DNA from: Streptomyces griseoaurantiacus
GTDB lineage: Bacteria; Actinomycetota; Actinomycetes; Streptomycetales; Streptomycetaceae
DNA length: 64,000 bases
Assembly: GCA_014656015.1 (NCBI GenBank)
Contig: BNBP01000026.1
Coordinates: forward strand, 1-64,000
Reading direction: 5' to 3'
A program made the translations under genes and the position numbers. Positions within the stretch are counted from its first letter, which is position 1. Every line of letters starts with the position of its first letter. The notes beneath the pieces were generated by a model. It made no database searches and was not told where the DNA came from. It saw nothing but the letters and a program-made list of their open reading frames with translations. Positions 35,315 to 43,349 of the stretch are shown here, in pieces.

Positions 35315-36831
35315 GAGCCCGCCTCCACCGTGCGCTGCGCGCCCTCGTGTGCGCGGCCGGGGGTGCGCAGGACCTCGTACTCGGCGAGGTCGACCTGCCG
35401 GGTGGCGCGGCGGAACTCGGTCGTCGTGCCCGGCCAGATGGTGGTGTTGCGGCCGCCGGCGTCCAGGTACCAGCTCGAGCAGCCGCCGGTGTTCCACACC
35501 GTGCGTTCCATGCGCCGCTGCACCCGCTCGTTCCAGGCGTCGACGGCGGCGGGGCGGGCGTCGAGCGCGGCCCGGCCGGACCCGGCGAGCAGGCCGAGCT
35601 GGCGCACGTAGTCGGCGAGGTAGTTGAGCTGGGCCTCGATCATCAGGATCATCGAGGTGTTGGCGAGGCCGGTGTTGGGGCCGATGATCGTCATCCAGTT
35701 GGGGAATCCGGCGGCGGAGGCGCCGCGCAGCGCCGCCATGCCGCCCTTCCAGGACTCGGCGAGGGTGCGGCCCTCGGCACCGACGACCCGCTCGGCGATC
35801 GGCATGTCCGTGACGTGGAAGCCGGTGCCGAAGACGATGGCGTCGGCCTCCGTCTCGCTGCCGTCGGCGGAGACGAGGGTGGAGCCGCGCACCTCCGCGA
35901 GGGCGCCGACCACCTCGGTGTTGGGCCGCGCGAGGGCCGGATAGTAGGTGTTGGACAGCAGGATGCGCTTGCATCCGATGCGGTAGTCCGGGGTGAGCCG
36001 GGCGCGCAGTGCCGGGTCCTTGATCGCCCGGGCCATGTTCCGGCGGGCGAGGCGCTCGACCACGTCCAGTTCGCCAGGGAACTTGGTGAACGCCTGCACC
36101 TGCAGTTCCCTGATGCCCCACAGCAGCCCGCGCCGCGCCTTGGCGGTGACGGGCAGCGCGCGGTGCAGTTTGCGCTCCAGGGTGCCGATGGCCCGGTCGG
36201 CGCGTGGCATGACCCAGGGCGGGGTGCGCTGGAAGAGGGTGAGGCGGGAGACCTGCGGCTGGATCTCGGGCACGATCTGGATGGCGGAGGCGCCGGTGCC
36301 GATCATCGCGACCCGCTTGCCGCGCAGGTCGTAGTCGTGGTCCCAGCGGGCGGAGTGGAAGACCTTGCCGGGGAAGTCGGCGAGCCCGGGGATGTCGGGG
36401 ATCTTCGGGTCGGAGAGCGGCCCGGTCGCGGAGACGACGAGGTCGGCCGTGAGCGTGCCGCGGCTGGTCCCGATCTCCCAGCGCAGGTTCTCCGCGTCCC
36501 AGCGCATCAGCGTGACCTCGGTGTTCAGGCGCAGATGCGGACGGATCCCGAAGACGTCGGCGACCCGCTCCAGGTAGGCCCGGATGTGCGGCTGCCCGGA
36601 GAAGGTGCGCGGCCACTCGGGGTTGGGCGCGAAGGAGAAGGAGTACAGGTGCGAGGGCACGTCGCAGGCGCACCCCGGGTAGCTGTTGTCCCGCCAGGTG
36701 CCGCCGACACGGTCGCCCCGCTCCAGGACGACGAAGTCGGTGATCCCTTCGCGGCGCAGCCGTACGGCCGCCCCGAGTCCGCCGAATCCCGACCCGACCA
36801 CCGCGACCCGTACATGCTCGTGCTCGGCCAT
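35311..36831 (-). CDS. Flavin-containing Baeyer-Villiger-type monooxygenase
   Basis: 506 aa. Two Rossmann motifs: FAD-binding VGSGFGGLG (12-20) and NADPH-binding IGTGASA (177-183). Between them lies the BVMO fingerprint F-x-G-x-x-x-H-x-x-x-W-(D/P) as FPGKVFHSARWD (153-164). It inserts oxygen next to a ketone, giving an ester or lactone. It is the first gene of the BVMO-hydrolase-SDR operon, divergent from a MerR gene. Confidence 0.9.
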   Translation of the reverse strand: MAEHEHVRVAVVGSGFGGLGAAVRLRREGITDFVVLERGDRVGGTWRDNSYPGCACDVPSHLYSFSFAPNPEWPRTFSGQPHIRAYLERVADVFGIRPHLRLNTEVTLMRWDAENLRWEIGTSRGTLTADLVVSATGPLSDPKIPDIPGLADFPGKVFHSARWDHDYDLRGKRVAMIGTGASAIQIVPEIQPQVSRLTLFQRTPPWVMPRADRAIGTLERKLHRALPVTAKARRGLLWGIRELQVQAFTKFPGELDVVERLARRNMARAIKDPALRARLTPDYRIGCKRILLSNTYYPALARPNTEVVGALAEVRGSTLVSADGSETEADAIVFGTGFHVTDMPIAERVVGAEGRTLAESWKGGMAALRGASAAGFPNWMTIIGPNTGLANTSMILMIEAQLNYLADYVRQLGLLAGSGRAALDARPAAVDAWNERVQRRMERTVWNTGGCSSWYLDAGGRNTTIWPGTTTEFRRATRQVDLAEYEVLRTPGRAHEGAQRTVEAGS

Positions 36832-36883
36832 GCCACCGCCTCCACGCGTCCTCGCGTCTGCGTCCCGTTACGTCCGTACGACC

Positions 36884-36903
36884 GTGCCAGTGTTCACTGG
36901 CAC
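36884..36903. promoter_or_regulatory. Palindromic operator candidate between BVMO operon and merR
   Basis: GTGCCAGTGTTCACTGGCAC, perfect 9-bp arms around TT, in the 155-base divergent gap. It is a likely site for the adjacent MerR-family protein, though the position relative to -35/-10 boxes could not be settled. Confidence 0.6.
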
Positions 36904-36974
36904 AGTGGGACTGTAGGACAGCGCCGTACCGATGGGTAGGGGGTGCGGCGAGGAAAGTTACCGCGGGTACGGCT

Positions 36975-36980
36975 TAGGGT
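36975..36980 (+). promoter_or_regulatory. -10 box of merR (leaderless)
   Basis: TAGGGT, 6 nt before the GTG at 36987. Confidence 0.5.
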
Positions 36981-36986
36981 GCGGGA

Positions 36987-37754
36987 GTGACGGACGAAGG
37001 GGAGCGGCGCGAGTACCGCATGGCGGAGCTGGCCGAGGCGGCCGGCATCACGGTGCGCACGCTGCGCTTCTACCGCGAGCGCGGACTCATCCGGCCACCC
37101 CGCCGCGAGGGCCGCATCGCCTGGTACGACGAGACCCACCTGGCCCGGCTGCGGACGATCTCCGCGCTGCTGGAGCGCGGCCACACCCTCAACGGGATAG
37201 CGGAGCTGGCCGAGGCCTTCGACCACGGCCGCGACGTCGGCGACCTGCTCGGCGTCGGCGGGCCGAGCGAGGAGACCCCCGTCCGCCTCACCCCCGAGGC
37301 GCTGGCCGACGTCTTCGGCTCCGAGGCCACCGCGGAGAACCTGGCCGCCGCGCTGGAGCTGGGCTACCTCGGCACGGACGGCGCCGACATCGTCCACGTC
37401 AGCCGCAGCCTCCTGGACGTCTCGGCGGCCCTGGTCCGCGAGGGCATACCGCTCGCCGACGTCCTGCGCGCAGCCCGCCACGTCCGCGAGCACGCCGAGG
37501 CGCTGGCGGAGCTCTTCACCTCACTGCTCCTCGCGCGCGACCGCACGGAGGAGGACCTGCGCCGCCTGCGCCCGCTGGCCAGGAGCGTGGTCGGAGCGGA
37601 ACTGTCCCTCGCCCTGGACCGCCGCACGCGCCGGCCGGGCGCGGAACCGGGTCCCGGCGGCAGGAGTCCCGGTGGGAGGGCTCCCGACGGGGCGGACCAC
37701 AGCGGGGCGGACCACGGCGGGACGGACCACAGCGGGACGGCTCAGCCCTCGTAG
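36987..37754 (+). CDS. MerR family regulator
   Basis: 255 aa. Winged helix at the start (YRMAELAEAAGITVRTLRFYRERGL in blocks, then ARLRTISALLERGHTLNGI). The long C-terminal part (about 100-215) is helical and probably senses a ligand; no metal-binding cysteines are present, so it is not a metal sensor. The tail is a degenerate (S/G)GADH(S/G)GTDHSG repeat. It likely controls the divergent BVMO operon. Its last 13 bases overlap the end of the exonuclease gene on the other strand. Confidence 0.87.
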   Translation: MTDEGERREYRMAELAEAAGITVRTLRFYRERGLIRPPRREGRIAWYDETHLARLRTISALLERGHTLNGIAELAEAFDHGRDVGDLLGVGGPSEETPVRLTPEALADVFGSEATAENLAAALELGYLGTDGADIVHVSRSLLDVSAALVREGIPLADVLRAARHVREHAEALAELFTSLLLARDRTEEDLRRLRPLARSVVGAELSLALDRRTRRPGAEPGPGGRSPGGRAPDGADHSGADHGGTDHSGTAQPS

Positions 37755-38545
37755 ACGACCGTCACCGGCGCGTGGTCGGACCACCGCTCCTCGTGCGAGG
37801 CCGCCCGCTCCACGAACCCCTTCACCGCGCGCCGGGCGAGCCCCGGCGTGGCCACGGCGAGGTCGATCCGCCACCCCGAGTCGTTGTCGAAGGCCCGCCC
37901 CCGGTACGACCACCAGGTGTACGGCCCCTCGACCTCCGGGTGCAGGGCCCGCATCACGTCCACGTAGCCGCCGTCCTCCGCGTCGAGGACCCGGCTCAGC
38001 CACGCCCGCTCCTCCGGCAGGAAGCCCGCGTTCTTGGTGTTCGCCCGCCAGTTCTTCAGGTCGGCCTCGTGGTGCGCGATGTTCCAGTCGCCGCACACCA
38101 CCACCTCGCGCCCCTCCGCCGCGGCCCGCACCCGGAGCTCCTTGAGGTACGCGAGGAACTCGTCCATGAAGCGGTACTTCTCGTCCTGCCGCTCGGTGCC
38201 CACCTGCCCCGAGGGCAGGTACAGGCTCGCCACCGTCACCCCGGGCAGATCCGCCTCGACGTACCGCCCGCTGACGTCGAACTCGGTCGAGCCGAAGCCC
38301 ACTCGCACGGCGTCGGGCTCCCGCCGGGTGTAGAGGGAGACACCCGCGCGGCCCTTCGCGGCGGCCGGCGCGTGCACCACGTGCCACCCCTGCGGCTCCC
38401 GCACCTCCTCCGGCATCTGGTGCGGCTCCGCACGGACCTCCTGCAGACAGAGGACGTCCGCCGAGGTCGCGGCGAGCCACTCGACGAAGCCCTTGCGCGC
38501 GGCGGCACGCAGGCCGTTGACATTGACGGAGGTAACGGTCAGCAC
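37742..38545 (-). CDS. xth: Exodeoxyribonuclease III
   Basis: 267 aa, EEP-fold 3'-5' exonuclease and AP endonuclease in base-excision repair. Motifs: SVNVNGLRAA (Asn), LCLQEVR (Glu), SGRYVEAD, CGDWNIAH (Asp, Asn), and WSDHAPV (Asp, His). GTG start at 38545, 6 nt after a TATCGT box, without a ribosome site. Convergent and overlapping with merR by 13 bases. Confidence 0.93.
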   Translation of the reverse strand: MLTVTSVNVNGLRAAARKGFVEWLAATSADVLCLQEVRAEPHQMPEEVREPQGWHVVHAPAAAKGRAGVSLYTRREPDAVRVGFGSTEFDVSGRYVEADLPGVTVASLYLPSGQVGTERQDEKYRFMDEFLAYLKELRVRAAAEGREVVVCGDWNIAHHEADLKNWRANTKNAGFLPEERAWLSRVLDAEDGGYVDVMRALHPEVEGPYTWWSYRGRAFDNDSGWRIDLAVATPGLARRAVKGFVERAASHEERWSDHAPVTVVYEG

Positions 38546-38551
38546 CCCGGC

Positions 38552-38557
38552 ACGATA
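38552..38557 (-). promoter_or_regulatory. -10 box of the exonuclease gene (leaderless)
   Basis: TATCGT on the minus strand, 6 nt before the GTG at 38545. Confidence 0.5.
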
Positions 38558-38563
38558 CCCGGC

Positions 38564-39544
38564 TCACCCGCGCCGCAGCGCCGCCACCTCCCGGCCCACC
38601 GCCCGGCAGCTGTCGACGAAGTCGCGCGCGGCACCGGCGGTGACGTCACCGGCCCCGTGCACGGCACGGTCGCGCAGCACGCGCAGCCGCTCGTAGACGT
38701 CCAGGGCGCCCGGCGAGAGCCCGACGGCGGCGAGCGCGAAGCCCATCTCGACGGTGCTCCCGGCCCGGGGCGGCGCGACGGGCCCGCCCTCGAGCACGTC
38801 CAGACACAACCGCTCCAGCGCGTTCCACGCGGTGACGACGGCCCCCACGGGCGAGACCTCGCTCATCCCCCGCGCCTCCCGCAACTTCTCCTGCCAGGGC
38901 GCGCGGGACGAGCCCGGGGGCGACTGGTACCCGTAGGACTGGGACTGCGCATAGGGCTGGGGCTGCTGCTGCCCGTAGAACGGGAACTGCGCGTAGGGCT
39001 GGGGCTGCCCGTACGGCTGCTGCGGCTGGTGGCCGGACGGCAGCGGCGGCGCGAGACGGAAGTCCTGGTCGTACCCCTGCCCCTGGTACCCGCCCCACGG
39101 CCCCGCGGGCTGCGGCACCGGCCTTTCGTCGGGCGGTGTCACAGGGGTCGCGGGCTCCTCGTCCCCCACCGGCTCGGCCTCCTCCGCGGTCTCCTCCAGG
39201 GCCGCGTCCCCGGCGTAGGCGCCCCCGGCGGACGCGTCCCCCACCGGTACGGGCTCGGGCTCCTCCCTCGGATACGGGGCCGGCCACTCGGCGGACGGCA
39301 GGGGAGGTCCGGGCAGTGGGGGTACGGGCAGGGCGGGCGGCGCCGCGTCGGCCGCGCCCTGCGCCTGGTCCAGCACCTCCCGCGCCTCCGCCGCGAACTC
39401 GATCGCACCGGCGGGCGTCTCCACCCGGGTCATCCGCGTCAGCGCCGCCCGCAACTGCGCCCGCAGGCTCCACACCAGGACCAGCGTGACCACCGGCCAC
39501 ACCAGCACCCGTACGTACTTCAGGACGAGCTCGGCTACCTCCAC
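38564..39544 (-). CDS. Membrane-anchored protein with Gln/Pro/Tyr-rich linker
   Basis: 326 aa. One N-terminal membrane helix (about 8-28, LKYVRVLVWPVVTLVLVWSL), a short charged part (TPAGAIEFAAEAREVLDQA), a long disordered region rich in Pro/Glu then Gln/Tyr (repeats such as PQPYAQ, YGQPQP), and a C-terminal helical domain of about 110 residues (WNALERLCLDVL, RLRVLRDRAVHG, REVAALRRG). The last part resembles DUF4145-like helical domains but I cannot assign it. The GTG at 39544 is chosen because the membrane helix starts soon after. Confidence 0.65.
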   Translation of the reverse strand: MEVAELVLKYVRVLVWPVVTLVLVWSLRAQLRAALTRMTRVETPAGAIEFAAEAREVLDQAQGAADAAPPALPVPPLPGPPLPSAEWPAPYPREEPEPVPVGDASAGGAYAGDAALEETAEEAEPVGDEEPATPVTPPDERPVPQPAGPWGGYQGQGYDQDFRLAPPLPSGHQPQQPYGQPQPYAQFPFYGQQQPQPYAQSQSYGYQSPPGSSRAPWQEKLREARGMSEVSPVGAVVTAWNALERLCLDVLEGGPVAPPRAGSTVEMGFALAAVGLSPGALDVYERLRVLRDRAVHGAGDVTAGAARDFVDSCRAVGREVAALRRG

Positions 39545-39674
39545 CGCCCCATGGTGGCCCGTGCCACACCCCTCACGCCCCTCCACCAGCCGAAACCCGC
39601 CGGAAATCGTCACACTCGACGCGTACGCTACGCAGGCACACTTGCCTCCAATCGCACAGAAGACGACATCCCGC

Positions 39675-40151
39675 ATGCACATACGCCCCGTCCCCTTCGA
39701 CCACCCCGACGCCGTCAAGCTCAACGACGAGGTACAGGCCGAGTACGACCTGCGCTACGGCGACGGCGGTGACATGACCCCGCTCGACCCGGCCATGTTC
39801 GCCCCGCCCGGCGGCCTGTACCTGATCGCGTACGACGAGCGCGACCGTCCCGTCGCGACCGGCGGCTGGCGCACCCAGGACGCCAACGACGAGGGCTACG
39901 AGAACGGGGACGCCGAACTCAAGCGGATGTTCGTGGTGGCCGAGGCACGCGGCCGCGGCCTCGCCCGCCGCATCCTCGCCCGGCTCGAGGACGACGCCCG
40001 CGCGGCGGGCCGCACCCGCATGGTCCTGGAAACCGGCACCAAGCAGCCCGAGGCGATCGCCCTCTACACCTCCAGCGGCTACGCGCCCTGCGCCAAGTTC
40101 GGCCTCTACCGCGACTACGAGGACAGCCGCTGCTACGCGAAGCCGCTGTAG
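39675..40151 (+). CDS. GNAT family N-acetyltransferase
   Basis: 158 aa. The acetyl-CoA motif A is visible as LKRMFVVAEARGRGLARRIL (Q/R-x-x-G-x-A part RGRGLA), then MVLETGTKQPEAIALYTSSGY and YEDSRCYAKPL. Substrate unknown. It starts with MHIRPVPFDHP as many single-domain GNATs do. No strong ribosome site precedes the ATG. Confidence 0.85.
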   Translation: MHIRPVPFDHPDAVKLNDEVQAEYDLRYGDGGDMTPLDPAMFAPPGGLYLIAYDERDRPVATGGWRTQDANDEGYENGDAELKRMFVVAEARGRGLARRILARLEDDARAAGRTRMVLETGTKQPEAIALYTSSGYAPCAKFGLYRDYEDSRCYAKPL

Positions 40152-40203
40152 TCCCCGACGGCTCCCGCCTCCTCGGCCCACCCTTTCGAGCGATGGCGGG
40201 GAG

Positions 40204-40228
40204 CGAAATTTCGAAGTAGTTTCAAAGT
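40204..40228. promoter_or_regulatory. Operator candidate of the toxin-antitoxin-like pair
   Basis: A perfect 10-base palindrome CGAAATTTCG (40204-40213) overlaps two direct repeats, TTTCGAAGT (40209-40217) and TTTCAAAGT (40220-40228), with an 11-base period, ending 1 base before the antitoxin ATG. The spacing of one helical turn fits cooperative binding of a repressor. Confidence 0.55.
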
Positions 40229-40229
40229 C

Positions 40230-40709
40230 ATGGCTACTGAGAACGCCGCGGTGAACTTCTCCGAGCTGGTCAACAAGAACAAGCAGACACTTGCCCGGCT
40301 GCGGGAATCGCCGCGACTGCTTCTGCACCGCAGAGACGGTGAGGACCTGGTCCTCACCACGGCGGCACGCGCCGAGCAGGACCAGACCGTGGTGTCGGCC
40401 GCCACGCGGATGCTCTCCGCGATGGCGCGCCGAGAGCCCGGCAGCACGGAGCTGCTCCTCGACATACTGCCGGACGCCTTCCCCTGGGTCCGTTTCCTGC
40501 CCGAGTCCGACCTCCACGCCTTCGCCGTCGAACTGGTCGACACCATGCGCGGCGCCGACTCGCTCGGCAACAGCGCGTCCGTCGCCCAACTCCTGATCGC
40601 CTGGCAGCACACGGCCGAGGTCCACTCCGACCCGGCACTGCTGGCCGCACTGACCAGCGACCACGGCGAGGACTACGGCCCGGCCCCGGATCCACGGGGC
40701 GTCTCGTGA
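40230..40709 (+). CDS. Antitoxin-like protein (Phd/YefM-type N-terminus)
   Basis: 159 aa. Residues 5-48 (AVNFSELVNKNKQTLARL, LLLHRRDGEDLVLTTAAR) fit a Phd/YefM DNA-binding fold. The remaining 110 residues are a helical extension longer than in typical antitoxins. It overlaps the following gene by 4 bases (GTGA) and has an operator-like repeat just before its start. It would neutralise the next protein and repress the operon. Assigned from layout and weak similarity. Confidence 0.6.
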   Translation: MATENAAVNFSELVNKNKQTLARLRESPRLLLHRRDGEDLVLTTAARAEQDQTVVSAATRMLSAMARREPGSTELLLDILPDAFPWVRFLPESDLHAFAVELVDTMRGADSLGNSASVAQLLIAWQHTAEVHSDPALLAALTSDHGEDYGPAPDPRGVS

Positions 40710-41071
40710 CCACAGGTCGCGGCGACCGCGCCGCACCACCGGCACCGGCACCGGCAGGCCACTGGGAAGTCCGCTTCGCGGACGCGGCCTCGGCCAAAGG
40801 CTGGGAAAGCCTCGCCCAACAGGCCCGGGAGAACACCTACCGCGCCTGGACCACCATGCGCACGGATCCCCGGCCGACCACGGAGACGCCCCGGCACCAC
40901 CGGCTCAAGGGTGGTCTCGCGCATGGCACCCACCGGGGACAGACCTGTGAGCAGTGGCAGATCGAGGTGACCGGCGGCGGCCGCATCTGGTACCTCGCGG
41001 ACACCTCCCGCGGCACCTGCTGGATCACCTTCGCGGGGACGGGGCACCCCCGGGCCACGGACCGACACTGA
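40706..41071 (+). CDS. Toxin-like small protein (RelE/ParE-like)
   Basis: 121 aa, basic. A proline-rich start is followed by HWEVRFADAASAKGWESLAQQA, HRLKG-GLAHGTHRGQTCEQWQIEVTGGGRIWYLADTS and WITFAGTGHPRATDRH (in blocks). The pattern of a beta strand, two helices, then a 'QWQIEV...RIWYL' hairpin is that of RelE/ParE mRNA interferases or gyrase inhibitors, including the C-terminal basic His/Arg tail. Translationally coupled to the antitoxin. Confidence 0.6.
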   Translation: MTTGRGDRAAPPAPAPAGHWEVRFADAASAKGWESLAQQARENTYRAWTTMRTDPRPTTETPRHHRLKGGLAHGTHRGQTCEQWQIEVTGGGRIWYLADTSRGTCWITFAGTGHPRATDRH

Positions 41072-41089
41072 GGACCGATCACCACACGT

Positions 41090-41124
41090 CAAAGCCCCGG
41101 TCGGGAAACCCGACCGGGGCTTTG
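41090..41124. terminator. Bidirectional terminator, toxin gene / tRNA-Ala
   Basis: Perfect 16-bp arms (CAAAGCCCCGGTCGGG and its complement) with an AAA loop; the CTTTG end gives a T-tract on the plus strand. Confidence 0.9.
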
Positions 41125-41131
41125 AGCTGCG

Positions 41132-41205
41132 TGGACCTGAGGGGATTTGAACCCCTGGCCCCCTCGATGCGAACGAGGTGCGCTACCGGACTGCGCCACA
41201 GGCCC
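41132..41205 (-). tRNA. tRNA-Ala (anticodon CGC)
   Basis: 74 nt. Acceptor arms GGGCCTG and CAGGTCC with discriminator A. The D arm is GCGCAGTCCGGTAGCGC. The anticodon stem CCTCG/CGAGG encloses loop TTCGCAT, which gives anticodon CGC (codon GCG). The T arm AGGGG-TTCAAAT-CCCCT is intact. The CCA end is not encoded. Confidence 0.93.
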
Positions 41206-41287
41206 TTGCAACGAGTGAAACTCTAGCATCCCCGTCCGGGTGCTTGGTAATCCGTTCCCCGGCAGGTCAGCCGAGGCGCGGCGGGTC

Positions 41288-42571
41288 TCATTCGTTGGCG
41301 GCGCGGGGGCGGTCGCCGTCCTCGTACTGGTCGAAGAGGGGGGTCCGGCCGCGGCCGCGGGAGCGGCGGGCCGAGGCGGCGCGGCGGGCGTCGCTGCGGT
41401 CGGAGCCGCCCTCGGGCTTCTCCTCCGCCGGGCCGGCGGAGGACTCCTCGCGGGCGGCGCGCTCGCGGGTCTCGCGCGGGCGTCCGCCGGCGGCGTGGTC
41501 CGTGCCGGTCTCGGGGTCGGCCGCGCTGGAGCGGGCCGCGCTCCAGGTGTCCGGGGCGGACAGGTCGACGTGCGGCGTGGCACGGGGGGCGACCGGCGCG
41601 GTGACGTAGGTCGGCAGGGGCACCGGGACCGGGTCCCAGCTCTCGCCCTGGCCGGGCCGGCGCTGCCGTTCGCGCTGCTGGTCGACCCACTCCGCGTGGT
41701 CGGTCTGCTCGACGAGCGCGCGGCGGTCGGCGGCGAGCGCGGAGAGTCCGGGGTCCGTGGCGGGTTCGGGGCTGTCCTCCGGTTCGTCGCTGTCGGCGGC
41801 CACGGTGGCCGGGCGCTGCCGGGGCCGGCGCTCGCGCAGCCGCTGGGCGGCGACCTCGGCGCGCTGCCGGTCCATCTGGTAGGCGAACCGCTTGCGCTCC
41901 TGGGCCCGCAGATGGGCGATGTACCCGCTGAGCAGCACGGCCGGGGCCGCGGGCGCCCACAGGAAGGCGAGTCCGCCCACGGCGGCGACGACCGCTCCGA
42001 CGGTGAAGGCGAGGAACAGCATCACGGTCGTGCGGCGCCGGCGGGCGAGCACCTTGGAGCGCCGGGCCCGCGCGAGGGCCTCCGCCGACTGCGGCCGCCG
42101 GGCCGCCGGGACGGAGCGGGCGGGCGCCTTGGCGGCCTGCTGCCGCTCGGGCTGCCGTTCGGGGGCGTCGTGCTGCGACCGGGCGGCCGGGACACCCGGG
42201 GCCTCGCTCCCCGAGGGCGCGGGCTGGGCGGCCTTCTGGGAGGGCACCGGCGCGGACCGCTGCGGTGCGGGGGCGATCCGGGTGTGCGTCGCCTGACCGG
42301 CCGGGGGCATGGCGAAGGCCCGGACGTCCACCGATGCGGTGACGTCGTCCGGGTCGGCGTCGCGCTCCGACTCGTCGGCGGAGCGGGCGCGCAGGTCCCT
42401 GGCGTACCGGCGCTCCATCCCCGCCCGTCCGGAAAGCAGCCGGATGGCGGTGCTGAAGCGTTCCGTCGGACGGGCCTCGTTCAGCTCGTCCTGCCTACGG
42501 AGCCACATCGGCACCAAGTAGGCGGCCCAGGCCCCGACAATGACTGCGTAGATGAGGCCGCTGCTGCTCAC
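41288..42571 (-). CDS. Membrane protein of unknown function, two helices and disordered regions
   Basis: 427 aa. A first membrane helix lies at the very start (GLIYAVIVGAWAAYLVPMWL) and a second pair in the middle (MLFLAFTVGAVVAAVGGLAFL and APAVLLSGYIAHL, about 185-225). The regions between and after are Pro/Ala/Arg/Glu-rich, with basic motifs RRSKVLARRRR and SARRSRGRGR. No enzyme motif is seen. Similar proteins are conserved in Streptomyces. The start is the GTG at 42571, which lies 6 nt after a TACCGT box; a GTG at 42577 abuts the box and cannot be used with it. Confidence 0.75.
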   Translation of the reverse strand: MSSSGLIYAVIVGAWAAYLVPMWLRRQDELNEARPTERFSTAIRLLSGRAGMERRYARDLRARSADESERDADPDDVTASVDVRAFAMPPAGQATHTRIAPAPQRSAPVPSQKAAQPAPSGSEAPGVPAARSQHDAPERQPERQQAAKAPARSVPAARRPQSAEALARARRSKVLARRRRTTVMLFLAFTVGAVVAAVGGLAFLWAPAAPAVLLSGYIAHLRAQERKRFAYQMDRQRAEVAAQRLRERRPRQRPATVAADSDEPEDSPEPATDPGLSALAADRRALVEQTDHAEWVDQQRERQRRPGQGESWDPVPVPLPTYVTAPVAPRATPHVDLSAPDTWSAARSSAADPETGTDHAAGGRPRETRERAAREESSAGPAEEKPEGGSDRSDARRAASARRSRGRGRTPLFDQYEDGDRPRAANE

Positions 42572-42577
42572 GCTCAC

Positions 42578-42583
42578 ACGGTA
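42578..42583 (-). promoter_or_regulatory. -10 box of the 427-aa membrane protein gene (leaderless)
   Basis: TACCGT on the minus strand, 6 nt before the GTG at 42571. Confidence 0.5.
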
Positions 42584-42658
42584 GAGGGGTTTGCGTGAGG
42601 CCATCCGCCAATTGAGCCGGTGTGTCGCACGATCTGGCTGATATTTCGAGCTTTTTTT

Positions 42659-42687
42659 GTGATCGATGCAGTCACAAGCCCGATCAC
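42659..42687. repeat. Inverted repeat in AT-rich intergenic region
   Basis: GTGATCG (42659-42665) and CGATCAC (42681-42687) flank 15 bases, next to a CTTTTTTT run (42651-42658). The whole 42600-42725 gap is unusually AT-rich. It may hold an operator or terminator for the genes on either side. Confidence 0.4.
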
Positions 42688-42725
42688 TCCGGGATTTAAT
42701 TCGAACACATTTCTTATTTGCGGTT

Positions 42726-43349
42726 TCAGCCGGCCGCCTCGGCCCGTCGGCGGCGCCAGCGGGTGAGCAGTCCTTCGGGGACCTCCTCCGCGGTCAGCGC
42801 GAAGACGAGGTGGTCGCGCCAGGCGCCGTCGATGTGGAGATAACGCGGGCGCAGCCCTTCGTCGCGGAATCCGAGTTTCTCCACCACGCGCCGGCTCGGC
42901 CGGTTCTCCGGGCGAATGCAGACCTCGACCCGGTGCAGTCCGACGGTGCGGAAGCAGTGGTCCACGACGAGGGCGACGGCCGTCGGCATCACCCCTCGGC
43001 CCGCGACCGCCTCGTCCACCCAGTAGCCGACGTGCCCCGAGCACATCGAGCCCCAGGTGATTCCGGCCACCGTCAACTGGCCGACCAGGCGGCCCTGGTA
43101 CTCGATGACGAAGGGCAGCATCCGGCCGGCGTTCGCCTCGGAGCGCAGGTGCCGGACCATCTGACGGTAGGTGGGGCGGTGGACGATCGGGCCGCTGGGC
43201 GTGGGCGGCGGGATCGTGGCCTCCCAGGGCCGCAGCCAGTCGCGGTTGCGCCGGTTGACCTCGCGCCAGGCGCGCTGGTCGCGCATTCTTATCGGCCTCA
43301 GGACGACGTCGCCGTCCGTCAGTTCGACGGGCCACGAGGGGGTGTTCAG
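42726..43349 (-). CDS. RimJ/RimL-like GNAT acetyltransferase, probable CTG start
   Basis: 207 aa from CTG at 43349. The fold starts with PVELTDGDVVLRPIRMRDQRAW, read in blocks, upstream of the first ATG (43286), so the ATG would cut off the first strand. Motif A is VDEAVAGRGVMPTAVALVVDH and motif B IRPENRPSRRVVEKLGF, as in ribosomal-protein or small-molecule acetyltransferases. The CTG overlaps the mogA stop as CTGA, the 4-base coupling used throughout this operon. If CTG is not used, the protein is 186 aa from 43286. Confidence 0.8.
   Translation of the reverse strand: MNTPSWPVELTDGDVVLRPIRMRDQRAWREVNRRNRDWLRPWEATIPPPTPSGPIVHRPTYRQMVRHLRSEANAGRMLPFVIEYQGRLVGQLTVAGITWGSMCSGHVGYWVDEAVAGRGVMPTAVALVVDHCFRTVGLHRVEVCIRPENRPSRRVVEKLGFRDEGLRPRYLHIDGAWRDHLVFALTAEEVPEGLLTRWRRRRAEAAG

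Noticed and set aside
37521..38567. Minus-strand frame running from merR through the exonuclease gene
   Set aside because: It is an out-of-frame shadow; the exonuclease frame carries all catalytic motifs.
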